A stretch of DNA of 64,000 nt, taken from Vibrio splendidus (GTDB lineage Bacteria > Pseudomonadota > Gammaproteobacteria > Enterobacterales > Vibrionaceae). The notes under the pieces were generated by a model. It made no database searches. It had not been told where the DNA came from and saw only the letters and a list, made by a program, of their open reading frames with translations. The stretch is from assembly GCF_002873455.1 (NCBI RefSeq), contig NZ_MCUN01000035.1, positions 1 to 64,000 on the forward strand. The letters run 5' to 3'. Positions 1 to 8,531 of the stretch are shown here, piece after piece (positions within the stretch are counted from its first letter, which is position 1; every line of letters begins with the position of its first letter). Position numbers and translations under genes: made by a program.

Positions 1-10
1 ACCGATTTGA

Positions 11-733
11 TCAACAACGCCTTTTGTTATTATCAGTTTCAACTTTAAAACTGCGTTCGATATGTTCGTGACCAGATATAATGATATTTCTATTGCTATT
101 AAGGAAGTTTCTAACTTCTTTATGGTTATTTGGTTCTAACCAGCTTAGCGGATGATGAAAGAACGAAACCTTGATTTCTTCATTGCCAGAAGGCTCTATT
201 AACTGGTCAATGGGGACTGTGAGGTCTCCACCCTTTTCATTAATTTTCGAGCACCATGCTGTATTTGTTGTTTGTACAGATATATTATTGCTAAGTTTAA
301 ATTCTTTGGATAGCAGAGTTGAGCTCGAAGCCTCAACGTTACAAATATCAGATTCAAAATCAAAATAATCTTGTTGGCCAGCTGCTACAATTTGATAGAC
401 AGATTTGTCAAAAGGAACACCCTTTGAATTGATCAATACATCACGAGCTCCGCCTGTATATTTAGAAAAATCATGGTCATGGTTTCCTGGAGTGAGTATT
501 ATTTTGAATTCATTTGAAAGAGATTTGAAAGACGATCGTATTAGGTCGTACTCTTCACTAGAGCCACTATAAGCAATATCACCAGCTACTAGTATAGCTA
601 CAGAACTATATTCACCACATATACACTTTCTTTTTATCCATTCTTTGAGTTCAGTAAGTCGTCTATTAACTTCATCACAGTTATTTTCACTTGCATGTAT
701 ATCGCTAATAACGACAAATAGCTCATTATTCAT
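11..733 (-). CDS. Metallophosphoesterase (calcineurin-like), possibly C-terminally short
   Basis: This is a predicted metal-dependent phosphatase or nuclease of the calcineurin-like superfamily. All the metal-binding blocks are visible in order: DIH at residues 11-13, AGD, PGNHDHD, an HH pair (FFHHPL) and SGHEH close to the C-terminus. About 240 residues from the chosen ATG at 733; the same frame extends to an ATG at 790, but the family fold starts at once after residue 5 of the shorter form. The protein stops only about 15 residues after the GHEH motif. Many relatives continue with another beta strand or an extra domain, so it may be a truncated or frameshifted version; the window edge hides what follows. 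The local DNA is visibly more AT-rich than the rest of the window, which suggests transfer. The substrate cannot be deduced. Confidence 0.8.
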   Translation of the reverse strand: MNNELFVVISDIHASENNCDEVNRRLTELKEWIKRKCICGEYSSVAILVAGDIAYSGSSEEYDLIRSSFKSLSNEFKIILTPGNHDHDFSKYTGGARDVLINSKGVPFDKSVYQIVAAGQQDYFDFESDICNVEASSSTLLSKEFKLSNNISVQTTNTAWCSKINEKGGDLTVPIDQLIEPSGNEEIKVSFFHHPLSWLEPNNHKEVRNFLNSNRNIIISGHEHIERSFKVETDNNKRRC

Positions 734-1079
734 TCTTTTAATCCCATTCTCTAACATTGAAAGGCTTGTTTTTATTGAGCCATGAATCAATATAAAGCTT
801 TAAGCTAGTATGCCATCTCGACGATAGGCCATCTCTTTAAGGTTTTGCCCCTGAGTTACAAATGACGGTACCGGTAGAAAATGCTTCTATACAACAAAAC
901 CCTTTGGAGGTTCAGCTAAAATCTATACCTCCTAAAGTTAAGCTTCATATACAACTACCTTATATGCAATATATAACTCATTACATCAGTGTACCCAATT
1001 GCACGTTTATTAGGAATATGAAAGAGAGTGGAAACAATTGATTAAGTGATCAGCATAGCTATTTTGCGGCATAAACGTG

Positions 1080-1256
1080 TTAGCGAAAACTGTCTGACAT
1101 TTGTGAACACATGCCGCCAATCTCGAAGTAACGTCCTTCGTCGTAATGGATTTCAAATACTTCACGCTCTGGTATCTCAGATACCACTGAGTAAATCCCT
1201 TCGTAACATGTCACTTCAAATGCTTTCGAGGCAATCAGTGAAGTCTTAGCAGCCAT
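1080..1256 (-). CDS. Small hypothetical protein (58 aa)
   Basis: This is a short acidic reading frame of 58 codons with no family that I recognise. The composition (EIPEREVFEIHYDEGRYFEIGG) looks protein-like: alternating hydrophobic and charged residues, as in beta strands. The first ATG with plausible content is at 1256; the frame stays open further upstream to 1304 through low-quality sequence. There is no good ribosome-binding site. It could be the surviving C-terminal part of a larger gene or a free-standing small protein. Confidence is low. Confidence 0.3.
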   Translation of the reverse strand: MAAKTSLIASKAFEVTCYEGIYSVVSEIPEREVFEIHYDEGRYFEIGGMCSQMSDSFR

Positions 1257-1771
1257 TTGGGGCGGCCGAGTTCCCCCCGAACTCGACCTGTTCCAGACGC
1301 GCAAGCAAAGGCGTTTGGTTTCTGGCTTACTGATAAATTAACCAATTTCAGTTTGTTGTGTAAATAATCAATAGCTTGGCAACTGATAGGTAGATCGTAT
1401 TTTGCTGTGTAAAAGCATAGAAATGAATGATGGCGAGAGTGAGGGCTGAGCTCATGTAAGGAGGCTGGCGTATTGAAGCGAAAGGGCTGACACAATATGA
1501 AACATGGCTTGCCAGTTAATAATATCGTTAAATTTAAATTTTTAGGGATTTATAACTAGCTAGTGGAGTGTGCTAGTTTTAAGAGTTGGTCATCTTTTAT
1601 TCTGGTGTTATACACTGCTTTTGATTTTCAAGTTGGTTTTAGAATCTGAATTATTAAATCTGACGGGATAAATGATTGTTTAATGTTGATTTGGCGAGAT
1701 CTTCAAGTATCCTTTATGTAAATAAAACGTTAAATGTCGAAAGTAAATTAACAATCATTAAGGAGTCGATG
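1257..1771. other. Long non-coding or decayed stretch
   Basis: No convincing gene is seen here. A perfect 7-bp inverted repeat (CGAGTTC / GAACTCG, loop CCCCC) lies at 1267-1285. A minus-strand frame at 1235-1495 is open but rich in His, Ser, Cys and Pro, with no start signal; it looks like a chance frame or a remnant. The last part (about 1600-1771) is AT-rich and probably carries the promoter of the oxygenase gene. Confidence 0.4.
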
Positions 1772-2428
1772 ATGTTACATGCTCACGAAAATACCCTACA
1801 TATTACCCACCTCAGTAACCACGCAGTTAAGGAGTTGTCACCATCATTCTCTAAGCTACCGAGCACAGAGCATGCGGACGGCCAATTCCGATTGAGAAGG
1901 TACTCGGTGGTTCAATTCAGTAATGGACAGGTCGTTGAGCTAGACAAACATAACTTTGTTCAGTCTGAAAACATCAATCATTTTCAAGGTGATGTGGTTC
2001 GCCAATTTGAAGCCGTTGAACAAGATATTTTAAACGGTCAAGGCATGCAGGAAATGTGTGAACTGTTTATTGAAACCAATGGTCTTGAAGACGGGCAAGA
2101 AATCGAAATCCATCAGATCCGTATTGCTGCTATTTACGAAGAAACACAGGTTGCACCGGAAGGTGTCCATCAAGACGGCTTTGACCACATCGCCATTATT
2201 GGTGTTACTCGTCACAACATTGTTGGTGGTGAAGTGATGCTTTATCAAGAAAGCCATGAAGCACCGTTCTTTAGAAAAGTGTTAGGCGATGGCGAGGTTG
2301 CGATGCTTGCAGACAGTAAGCTTTGGCACAATGCACAACCTATCCGCACCATAGACCACGAAGAGAAGGGTTACATGGATGTGTTTGTTTTAACGGCTAA
2401 GGATGCGCGCAATGTCCTTCATTCTTAA
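1772..2428 (+). CDS. 2OG-Fe(II) dioxygenase family protein (amino-acid hydroxylase-like)
   Basis: Predicted non-haem iron, 2-oxoglutarate-dependent oxygenase of the small bacterial family that includes L-isoleucine and other free amino-acid hydroxylases. The facial triad is visible: H133-x-D135 in GVHQDGFDH and a distal H186 in LWHNAQPI, followed by R192, which could bind 2-oxoglutarate. The protein has 218 residues from the ATG at 1772, which has an AAGGAG sequence 6 nt upstream; an ATG directly before it (1769) is only 3 nt from that site, and the frame extends to 1676 without a better start. The stop lies inside the next gene (17 nt overlap with the start at 2412), so the two are almost certainly co-translated. 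The natural substrate is unknown; a free amino acid is likely by family analogy. Confidence 0.8.
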   Translation: MLHAHENTLHITHLSNHAVKELSPSFSKLPSTEHADGQFRLRRYSVVQFSNGQVVELDKHNFVQSENINHFQGDVVRQFEAVEQDILNGQGMQEMCELFIETNGLEDGQEIEIHQIRIAAIYEETQVAPEGVHQDGFDHIAIIGVTRHNIVGGEVMLYQESHEAPFFRKVLGDGEVAMLADSKLWHNAQPIRTIDHEEKGYMDVFVLTAKDARNVLHS

Positions 2429-3647
2429 TGATGTACGCCAGCAGTTTAGTGCTTTAGGTCAGTACCATAATGATAAACCTGTAACCTTCTTTGATGGTCC
2501 GGGCGGTTCTCAAGTGCCTGAGAGTGTATTAGCCTCGATGACGGAATACCTAGGGCATTTCAATTCAAACCTAGGCGGGCACTATTTTTCTAGCCAAAAG
2601 ACCACAAGCTTAATGCAGCAAGCGCGAGAAGCGGCGCAAGCACTGCTTAATGCGGAGTCTTCTGGCAACGTTGTGTTCGGCGCGAACATGACATCTCTGA
2701 CCTTCCAACTTAGCCGAGCGATCAGCCGCGATTGGAAAGAGGGCGATGAAGTTATCGTCACGGCGCTCGACCATTATTCGAACGTATCGAGCTGGCAGCA
2801 AGCGGCAGACGACAAAGGCGCGATTGTTCGCCAAGTTCGCGTCAATGAGTCGGATTGCAGTTTGGACATGGCGCATTTTGAATCGTTGCTTAACGAGAAA
2901 ACCAAGCTTGTCGCGGTGACGTTTGCGTCGAACACCACTGGCTCGATTGTTGATATGGCAAAAGTTATCGAGCTTGCACATCAGCACGGTGCTCAGGTTT
3001 ATGTCGATGCGGTTCATTACGCACCGCATCATTTGATCGATGTTCAGCAGCTGAATTGTGATTTCTTAGCGTGTTCTGCGTATAAGTTCTTCGGCCCGCA
3101 TGTTGGCATTGCATATGTTGCGCCTCAATGGCTGCATACTTTAAAGCCTTACAAGGTAGAACCTGCAACCAATATCGGTCCAGGTCGATTTGAAACAGGC
3201 ACGCAAAGCTTCGAAGGCCTTGCGGGTGTGATTGCGGCGGTGGATTACTTGGCGCAGTTAGGTGATCCAGCTGATTCATTACGTTCTCGTTTAGAGCAAA
3301 GTTACGCGCTGTATAATAAGCATGAAAGCCAACTCAGTGAGTACTTCCTTAAACGCTTATCCGATCTTGACGGAGCAAAGCTTTACGGGAAAACCGAGTT
3401 TGATTCGAATCTAAGAACCCCAACCTTTGCGATTACCTTTGATGACTACTCTCCAGAGTTCATCGCTAAGAAGCTAGGTGAGCACAATATCTGTGTTTGG
3501 AATGGTCACTTCTACGCATTAGGGCTGGTGAAGCAGTTGGGTATTGAAGAGCAGGGCGTGGTGCGTATTGGTTGTATGCATTACAACTCGATTGAAGAGA
3601 TCGACTTGTTGTTTAATGTGCTTGAAGGGATCTTGCGAAGCCACTAG
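2412..3647 (+). CDS. Cysteine desulfurase-like class V aminotransferase
   Basis: PLP-dependent enzyme of fold type I, class V, closest to the cysteine desulfurase-like group rather than to housekeeping IscS or SufS. K225 in the motif CSAYKFFGPH is the expected Schiff-base lysine; VDAVHYAPH supplies the Asp and His that contact the cofactor; GTQSFEGLAG and the terminal RIGCMHYNS block match the family. The length of 411 residues is normal. The start at 2412 has AAGGA 8 nt upstream; an in-frame ATG at 2403 overlaps that site. It overlaps the oxygenase gene by 17 nt, so the pair forms an operon, perhaps acting in sequence on one amino acid or sulfur compound. The true reaction (desulfuration, lyase or transamination) cannot be read from the sequence. 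Confidence 0.82.
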   Translation: MSFILNDVRQQFSALGQYHNDKPVTFFDGPGGSQVPESVLASMTEYLGHFNSNLGGHYFSSQKTTSLMQQAREAAQALLNAESSGNVVFGANMTSLTFQLSRAISRDWKEGDEVIVTALDHYSNVSSWQQAADDKGAIVRQVRVNESDCSLDMAHFESLLNEKTKLVAVTFASNTTGSIVDMAKVIELAHQHGAQVYVDAVHYAPHHLIDVQQLNCDFLACSAYKFFGPHVGIAYVAPQWLHTLKPYKVEPATNIGPGRFETGTQSFEGLAGVIAAVDYLAQLGDPADSLRSRLEQSYALYNKHESQLSEYFLKRLSDLDGAKLYGKTEFDSNLRTPTFAITFDDYSPEFIAKKLGEHNICVWNGHFYALGLVKQLGIEEQGVVRIGCMHYNSIEEIDLLFNVLEGILRSH

Positions 3648-3700
3648 CAGAAGTAATTAGCAAGAAGTCACTAGCACTTTAATAGCTACAGAATTAGAAA

Positions 3701-3748
3701 AGAGCATGCTTCTCTCAATAATATTGAGTAGGAAGCATGCTCTTTTTG
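3701..3748 (+). terminator. Rho-independent terminator after the oxygenase/aminotransferase pair
   Basis: A 12-bp perfect stem (AGAGCATGCTTC / GAAGCATGCTCT) with a nested CTCAAT/ATTGAG stem inside, followed by TTTTT. Runs of A on the other flank are weak, so it mainly serves the plus-strand operon. Confidence 0.88.
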
Positions 3749-3802
3749 TTTGATTGAGCTTATTTGATCAACGCCAGTTATTCGAATAAGCCCTTGATTT
3801 AA

Positions 3803-4474
3803 CTAAGACAGGTGCTTAACTAGAGCTGCACCTACTGCGTGCGCACTGGTTGGGTTCTGGCCTGTTATTACTCGCTCATCAACAATCACAAGCTCTTGCC
3901 AAGGTTGAACCTTGTTGAAACGTGCTGCACTGCGAGCAAGAGATTCTTCCAATAGGAATGGAATGTCATTGATGGTGCCAAAGTCGATTTCTTCTTCACG
4001 TGTAAAGCCGGTCACCGATTTAGAACTCAGTAACTTCTCACCGTTGCTTAATGTAATAGGAAGCAGCGCTGCTGGGCCGTGACATACTGATGCGATCAAA
4101 CCGCCATCTTCATAGTGTTTAGCGGCGATGGTTGCGAATTGCTCATCGGTCGCTAAGTCAGACAGTAGGCCGAAACCTCCTGGGTAGAAGATAGCATCGT
4201 AGCTTTCTACGTTAATTTGGCTAACAGGAATCGTGTTGTTAATGCGGTTCTGGAAGTCATCGTCAGCCAAGATCTCCACGTTTACTGAATCACCTTCAAT
4301 ATCGGTTCCATACAGTGGACCTTTACCACCCTTGATAGAAGCGATGTCGTACTCAAAACCTGCCGCAATGATTTCTTTCAATGCATGAGTCAGTTCTGGA
4401 GCGTAAGTACCGTTCGCTTGGTCTGTATCGCCTAGTGTTGCGTGGTTAGTCACTGGGATTAGTATTTTTTTCAT
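3803..4474 (-). CDS. DJ-1/PfpI family protein (Hsp31-like, type 1 glutamine amidotransferase fold)
   Basis: A 223-residue member of the DJ-1/PfpI superfamily, in the branch related to Hsp31-like glyoxalase III and chaperone proteins. The nucleophile elbow is clear: C131-H132 in ASVCHGPAALL, with the oxyanion-side PGGFG at about residues 98-102. An early acidic residue in GTDIEGD may complete the active site. The ATG at 4474 has GAAGGAA 7-10 nt upstream and begins the typical KKILIPVTN strand; the frame also extends to 4510. The gene is divergent from a LysR regulator whose start lies about 230 nt away, which suggests control by that regulator. A likely role is detoxification of reactive carbonyls or stress response. 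The exact activity is inferred from the family only. Confidence 0.85.
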   Translation of the reverse strand: MKKILIPVTNHATLGDTDQANGTYAPELTHALKEIIAAGFEYDIASIKGGKGPLYGTDIEGDSVNVEILADDDFQNRINNTIPVSQINVESYDAIFYPGGFGLLSDLATDEQFATIAAKHYEDGGLIASVCHGPAALLPITLSNGEKLLSSKSVTGFTREEEIDFGTINDIPFLLEESLARSAARFNKVQPWQELVIVDERVITGQNPTSAHAVGAALVKHLS

Positions 4475-4616
4475 GATTCGTTCCTTCAGGGCTGATGTTT
4501 GTCTAAGCATAGTTGAATTGCTGATGTCGTTATATTAATTGCAAATCGTATGAGTGATAATATGGGTAATACGCAAAACATTATTGCTATATAGCAATAG
4601 TTGGGTATGAAGATAT

Positions 4617-4691
4617 GAATGAGTCGGATTTGAACTAGTGGAATACGAACCAGTGGGATGCGAACTAATCGGACGCGAATGAGTTAGATAT
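4617..4691 (+). repeat. Five imperfect 15-bp tandem repeats in a divergent promoter region
   Basis: Five consecutive 15-nt units, at 4617, 4632, 4647, 4662 and 4677, each beginning GAA and following roughly GAACTAGTGGAATAC. The array ends 13 nt before the LysR start codon at 4705. It covers the zone where a LysR protein would normally bind, so it could act as an operator array or could be a slippage-prone leader. Confidence 0.75.
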
Positions 4692-4704
4692 AAGCAGGTG
4701 AAGT

Positions 4705-5589
4705 ATGGATAGCTTTGAAGGTATTAATGAGTTTGTGGCGGTAGCGGAGTGTCACGGCTTTTCAGCGGCAGCAAAACAATTGGGTTGCAGTACCAGTCAT
4801 GTAAGCCGCCAAGTTTCAAGGTTAGAAGAGAGAGTGGGTGTTGCGTTACTTGCTCGCTCTACTCGTATGGTAAGTTTGACCGAGTCTGGCCATACGTATT
4901 ATCAGCAATGCAAAGATCTGGTTATTGGGCTGCAACAAGCAAATGAGCAAGTGACTTCTCAACAAGCTCAGTTAAGTGGCACATTACGAGTGAGTGCGGC
5001 GGGGGCGTTTGCCGAGAATCATGTCGCTGCGGCGCTAATGGAATTTGCCAAAGATCATCCTGAACTCACCATCGAAATGAACTTCAATACCAACATGGTT
5101 AATTTCATTGAAGACGGCATCGACTTCGCTATTCGTTATGGTCGACTTGATGATTCTGGCTTGGTGGCGAGAAAGTTAGTGGATCGCCCGATGGCAGCGG
5201 CCGCGAGTCAGGACTACATCGACCAATTTGGTTCTCCAACACAGCCAGAACAGTTGAAGTTGCACAGTTGTATTATTGCCAACAGTGATCAGTGGTTGTT
5301 TGAGAAAGACGGAAAACCATTAAATGCGGTGCGAGTGCATGGACGTTGGAAAAGTAATAACTCGAGTGCGGTACTTAAAGCGTGTGAAGAGGGGCTTGGC
5401 ATCGTTTACCTTCCCAAAAGTAGCTTCAATGGTGGCCTTAGCAATGGAAAACTCGTTCCCGTGTTAGAAGAATATTGGGGAGCCGGTACAAGCAGTTGGA
5501 TCGTATATCAAAACCGTCGCTTCCTTCCACAGAGAGCACGGCTCGCCATCGACTTCTTAGTCTCTTATTTTTCCGATTGGAATGAATAA
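4705..5589 (+). CDS. LysR-family transcriptional regulator
   Basis: A 294-residue LysR-type regulator. The N-terminal winged helix-turn-helix is typical (residues about 15-45: FSAAAKQLGCSTSHVSRQV), followed by the linker helix and a periplasmic-binding-protein-like effector domain from about residue 90. The sequence RLEERVGVALLARSTR fits the CrgA/AaeR-type subgroup. The length is usual. The gene is divergent from the DJ-1/PfpI gene, the classic arrangement for a LysR protein that controls its neighbour and itself. The effector is unknown; a reactive carbonyl or aromatic compound would suit the neighbour. Confidence 0.92.
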   Translation: MDSFEGINEFVAVAECHGFSAAAKQLGCSTSHVSRQVSRLEERVGVALLARSTRMVSLTESGHTYYQQCKDLVIGLQQANEQVTSQQAQLSGTLRVSAAGAFAENHVAAALMEFAKDHPELTIEMNFNTNMVNFIEDGIDFAIRYGRLDDSGLVARKLVDRPMAAAASQDYIDQFGSPTQPEQLKLHSCIIANSDQWLFEKDGKPLNAVRVHGRWKSNNSSAVLKACEEGLGIVYLPKSSFNGGLSNGKLVPVLEEYWGAGTSSWIVYQNRRFLPQRARLAIDFLVSYFSDWNE

Positions 5590-5910
5590 CGCACAGGCTA
5601 ACAAGAGTAGTGAACGAGTTTGAGGTGGCGAGCACTAGAGTGGCAAGTCAGTTCAAAGTAAAAAGAAAAGATAATGTTTACATAGCTATACGTTATCTTT
5701 TTTTGTTTTTTGACGCGAATAATAGGATTGAGATATTTGTCTACTTTTGATAACTCGTGTTAGCGATTGAATTGTAGAGAAGCCTGCAACAGTACGATAT
5801 ACTAGATAGCATATTAATGTCCCTAGCGCGAGATAGATTGTGTGGAAGCGTTGGCTGGATGTGTTGTTATGCTCCAGTTTGTGGAGTATAGCGAGAGTGC
5901 GGAGTTGGCA
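5590..5910. other. Intergenic region before the PAS-GGDEF gene
   Basis: Apart from the lysR terminator, no gene is seen. The frame of the downstream cyclase stays open to a GTG at 5842, but the ATG at 5911 has the better ribosome-binding site, so 5842-5910 is taken as leader. Confidence 0.5.
5666..5710 (+). terminator. Terminator after the lysR gene
   Basis: AAAAGATAA pairs with TTATCTTTT (extended by a G-T and a C-G pair) around a 14-nt loop, then TTTTTTGTTTTTT. It lies about 75 nt after the LysR stop. Confidence 0.8.
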
Positions 5911-7185
5911 ATGTCTTCAATAAATTTCGAATCCACGTACGGTGTAATAACTATTCAAGATATGAATGTAGTTAGTGTTGACGCTAATTATGCTCGCATC
6001 TATGGATACCAATCACCCGAAGAACTACTTATTAATATAGATAGCTTCCTAGATCTAATCTCAGAAGAATACCATGTTTTAGCCTATCAAAATTACCTTG
6101 AAACGACCAGTGGTCAACGCGATCCGCAGGTCCACACCTATGTTAATGTTGATCGCAATGGTCGAGAGTTCACTGTGTTCTCTATTGACCATGTAACAGA
6201 GTGGCAAGGCCGGCCTGCACTGCAAGTCACGGTGATCGACCTTTCCCCCGCGATCCAGCTACAAAATGCGGTGCGTGAGCAAGATAAGATGTACCACGAT
6301 ATGATCATGCAATCAGGGCAGGGCATCTTGGTTCACCGAGATTTCAAACCGCTGATGGTCAATCAATCGTGGGTCAAAATGCAGGGCGGTACTTCTATCG
6401 AGCAAGTTTTAAAGCTGGACTCTATCCTCGAATTGGTGCCAAAACAGAATGCGGATGGCATCAGTAAGCACTATCAAGCGATCGTGTCTGGTGAGTTGTC
6501 TGGAACCAGCACCGTGGTTGAAAACATTGGGCTCGATGGCGTTCATCGATTCTTCAATATTTACGATAATGCGATTACTTGGCAAGGTCAGCCAGCCGTT
6601 CAGGTTGTGCTCGAAGACGTGACTCAAAAGGTGATGTTGGAAAAGCAATTGGTTCATCAAGCGAATTACGATGAAATGACTGACTTACTCAACCGCAGAG
6701 CTATATATGAGTGGTTAAGGGAGCATATTGCCTCTGATACTCATGTCGTTAGTATGCTGCTTGACATCGATGACTTCAAATCGATCAATGATACTTACGG
6801 ACATATGGTGGGTGATGAGGTTATTTGCGCATTGGCTAACATTACTAAACGTAATGTTGAGAGAGTCGGTGGTGTGGCAGGCCGCTGGGGTGGAGAAGAG
6901 TTTATTCTCTTTATTCCCAATGCGTCACCTCAAGTTTCGCGAGAAGTTTCTGATCAGATCCGGCAGCAATTTAATCAGATCGAGTTCAAAGTGGGCGAAC
7001 AGATTCGTTTTAATGTGAGTGTGAGTATCGGAGTGAGTGATAGTCGATCTTGCGAAGGACAAGTGTCCATCGATACGCTTGTGAATCTGACTGACCAATC
7101 TCTTTACCGAGCTAAAGCAAATGGAAAGAACTGCGTGTGCGGTGAAGTGTTTGTTAGCGATATAAGCCAAGCATTACCGTACTAA
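5911..7185 (+). CDS. PAS-PAS-GGDEF diguanylate cyclase
   Basis: A cytoplasmic sensor cyclase expected to make c-di-GMP from two GTP. Two PAS-like domains (residues about 10-115 and 130-240; the phrases YARIYGYQSPEEL and WQGRPALQVTVIDL are typical) precede a GGDEF domain (about 265-415). The active-site loop is GRWGGEEF (GGEEF at 327-331), with DIDDFKSINDTYGH for metal and GTP binding, so it should be active. At the inhibitory I-site position, five residues before GGEEF, the sequence is RVGG, not RxxD, so product inhibition through that site is probably lost. No membrane segment is seen. The start at 5911 has CGGAG 6 nt upstream. Length 424. Confidence 0.9.
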   Translation: MSSINFESTYGVITIQDMNVVSVDANYARIYGYQSPEELLINIDSFLDLISEEYHVLAYQNYLETTSGQRDPQVHTYVNVDRNGREFTVFSIDHVTEWQGRPALQVTVIDLSPAIQLQNAVREQDKMYHDMIMQSGQGILVHRDFKPLMVNQSWVKMQGGTSIEQVLKLDSILELVPKQNADGISKHYQAIVSGELSGTSTVVENIGLDGVHRFFNIYDNAITWQGQPAVQVVLEDVTQKVMLEKQLVHQANYDEMTDLLNRRAIYEWLREHIASDTHVVSMLLDIDDFKSINDTYGHMVGDEVICALANITKRNVERVGGVAGRWGGEEFILFIPNASPQVSREVSDQIRQQFNQIEFKVGEQIRFNVSVSIGVSDSRSCEGQVSIDTLVNLTDQSLYRAKANGKNCVCGEVFVSDISQALPY

Positions 7186-7281
7186 ACGAACTCAATCACT
7201 TTAATAACTCCAATCAACCGAGAAGTTTAAGTAACAAAGCTAATTAGAGTGTCACCCCATTTTAATGTCTGGTCATGATAC

Positions 7282-7316
7282 AAAAATGCCCTCAAGCAAT
7301 TGCTGAGGGCATTTTG
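7282..7316. terminator. Bidirectional terminator between convergent genes
   Basis: AAAATGCCCTCA pairs with TGAGGGCATTTT around a 9-nt loop. A and T runs flank both sides, so it can end both the cyclase transcript (plus) and the DUF2797 transcript (minus). Confidence 0.85.
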
Positions 7317-7323
7317 ATCTTAG

Positions 7324-7360
7324 TTCATCAAAACCGTTTAGCTCATCAAAGCCGTTTAGC
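7324..7360. repeat. Two 18-bp direct repeats
   Basis: TCATCAAAACCGTTTAGC is followed at once by TCATCAAAGCCGTTTAGC (one mismatch); a third decayed copy is suggested further on (ATCTCAAAACCGTAAGC). They lie between the terminator and the DUF2797 stop codon. No function is apparent. Confidence 0.6.
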
Positions 7361-7403
7361 TTTGGTTTATCAAAACAGCGATCATCTCAAAACCGTAAGC
7401 TTA

Positions 7404-8228
7404 CTAAGCAGAAACTTCTACTTCGTAAGAGCCAAATTTACGGATGTTAATCACGCCGGTATCTAAGATAAGGTATTGGCCTTTAATACCTTGAAGTACA
7501 CCTGTTACCTCTGGGTTCTTATCAAAATTGTGCGATACAATTTTCACCGGGTGTTGCTCAACTGGGTAGCTTAGTGAAGTGATGTTCTCACTGAGTATCT
7601 CGATAGCATCGTCACCAAACTTTGCTCTGATCTCTTGAATCTTATCTTCTACTAGTGGCAATAGTTCTTTGGCTTTTTCTACCAACTCCATATCGTCACC
7701 GTCGCCTTTTAGCAACGTGCGCCAGTTGGTTTTGTCTGCAATGTGCTTCGCCAATTCAACTTCAATCAGGCCAGAAATCTGACGTGTTTTCACTTTTAAG
7801 ATAGGCAGGCCTTGAGTGGCACCTTGGTCGATCCAGCGTGTAGGGATCTGTGTATGACGAGTGATACCCACTTTAAGGCTTGAAGTGTTCGACAGGTAGA
7901 CGAAGTGATCAACCATGCAGTTCTCTTCCCCCCATTCAGGCTCACGACAAGTACCTTCATCGTAATGACAAGTCTCTGGCTTCATGATGCACATGTCGCA
8001 GCTTGCTAGCTTCCTCATGCACACAAAGCAGTGGCCTTGAGAGTAGCTTTTCTTGGTTTTCTTACCACACGAGCAGCAAAAAATATTACCGGTGTGAGTG
8101 AGGTTGATGGTTTTACCAATCAGAGGGTTTAGTTCTACAAACTCTTCACCGACAGGTAAACGGTAGGTAACCGCACCATCAAGCGAAGCACTCATTTTCT
8201 TGAGTGTTCCTTTTGCTAATAAAGACAT
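7404..8228 (-). CDS. DUF2797 domain-containing protein
   Basis: A 274-residue protein of the DUF2797 family, widespread in gammaproteobacteria and of unknown function. A Cys-rich zinc-ribbon-like part is obvious at residues about 50-95 (CCSCGKKTKK, CFVCMRKL, CDMCIMKPETC). It is followed by VYLSNTSSLKVGITR, which resembles the opening strands of GIY-YIG-type nuclease domains (tyrosine, then a glycine in KVG), an observation only. The C-terminal part after about residue 190 looks beta-rich. The start at 8228 has no strong ribosome-binding site. It is convergent with the PAS-GGDEF gene. A nucleic-acid role is plausible but unproven. Confidence 0.82.
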   Translation of the reverse strand: MSLLAKGTLKKMSASLDGAVTYRLPVGEEFVELNPLIGKTINLTHTGNIFCCSCGKKTKKSYSQGHCFVCMRKLASCDMCIMKPETCHYDEGTCREPEWGEENCMVDHFVYLSNTSSLKVGITRHTQIPTRWIDQGATQGLPILKVKTRQISGLIEVELAKHIADKTNWRTLLKGDGDDMELVEKAKELLPLVEDKIQEIRAKFGDDAIEILSENITSLSYPVEQHPVKIVSHNFDKNPEVTGVLQGIKGQYLILDTGVINIRKFGSYEVEVSA

Positions 8229-8531
8229 GACATTACTCGTTGTATTTTGATTATTATTTCGTCGACTCGGACGCTCTGTAAGCAGGCGCTACGGTTAACG
8301 ATGATTATGCGATGAGTATAACAAATAGAGCCTGTTTTTATACGCAATATTACTTGATTCTCGGCGTGAATAATTGGCACTAAATATGTGCATAAAAATA
8401 TAGTATGACATTTTGTTCGAGCGTGATATAACGTTTTTCAGTGATTTATTGGTATTAAGATCACTAATTCACCCAACTTATTTTTTATCGTGAAATCCCA
8501 ACTATAGGGACCTTAAGCCGGAAGCTTAGAC
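8229..8531. other. Divergent promoter region
   Basis: AT-rich stretch between the DUF2797 gene (minus) and a membrane GGDEF gene (plus). It probably holds both promoters; no convincing operator or RNA element was recognised. Confidence 0.4.

Noticed and set aside
1235..1495. Minus-strand frame of 86 codons overlapping the small hypothetical gene.
   Set aside because: No ribosome-binding site, odd composition (His, Ser, Cys, Arg rich) and no recognisable family.
7324..7400. Short direct repeats as the start of a CRISPR-like array.
   Set aside because: Only two good adjacent 18-bp copies with no spacers.
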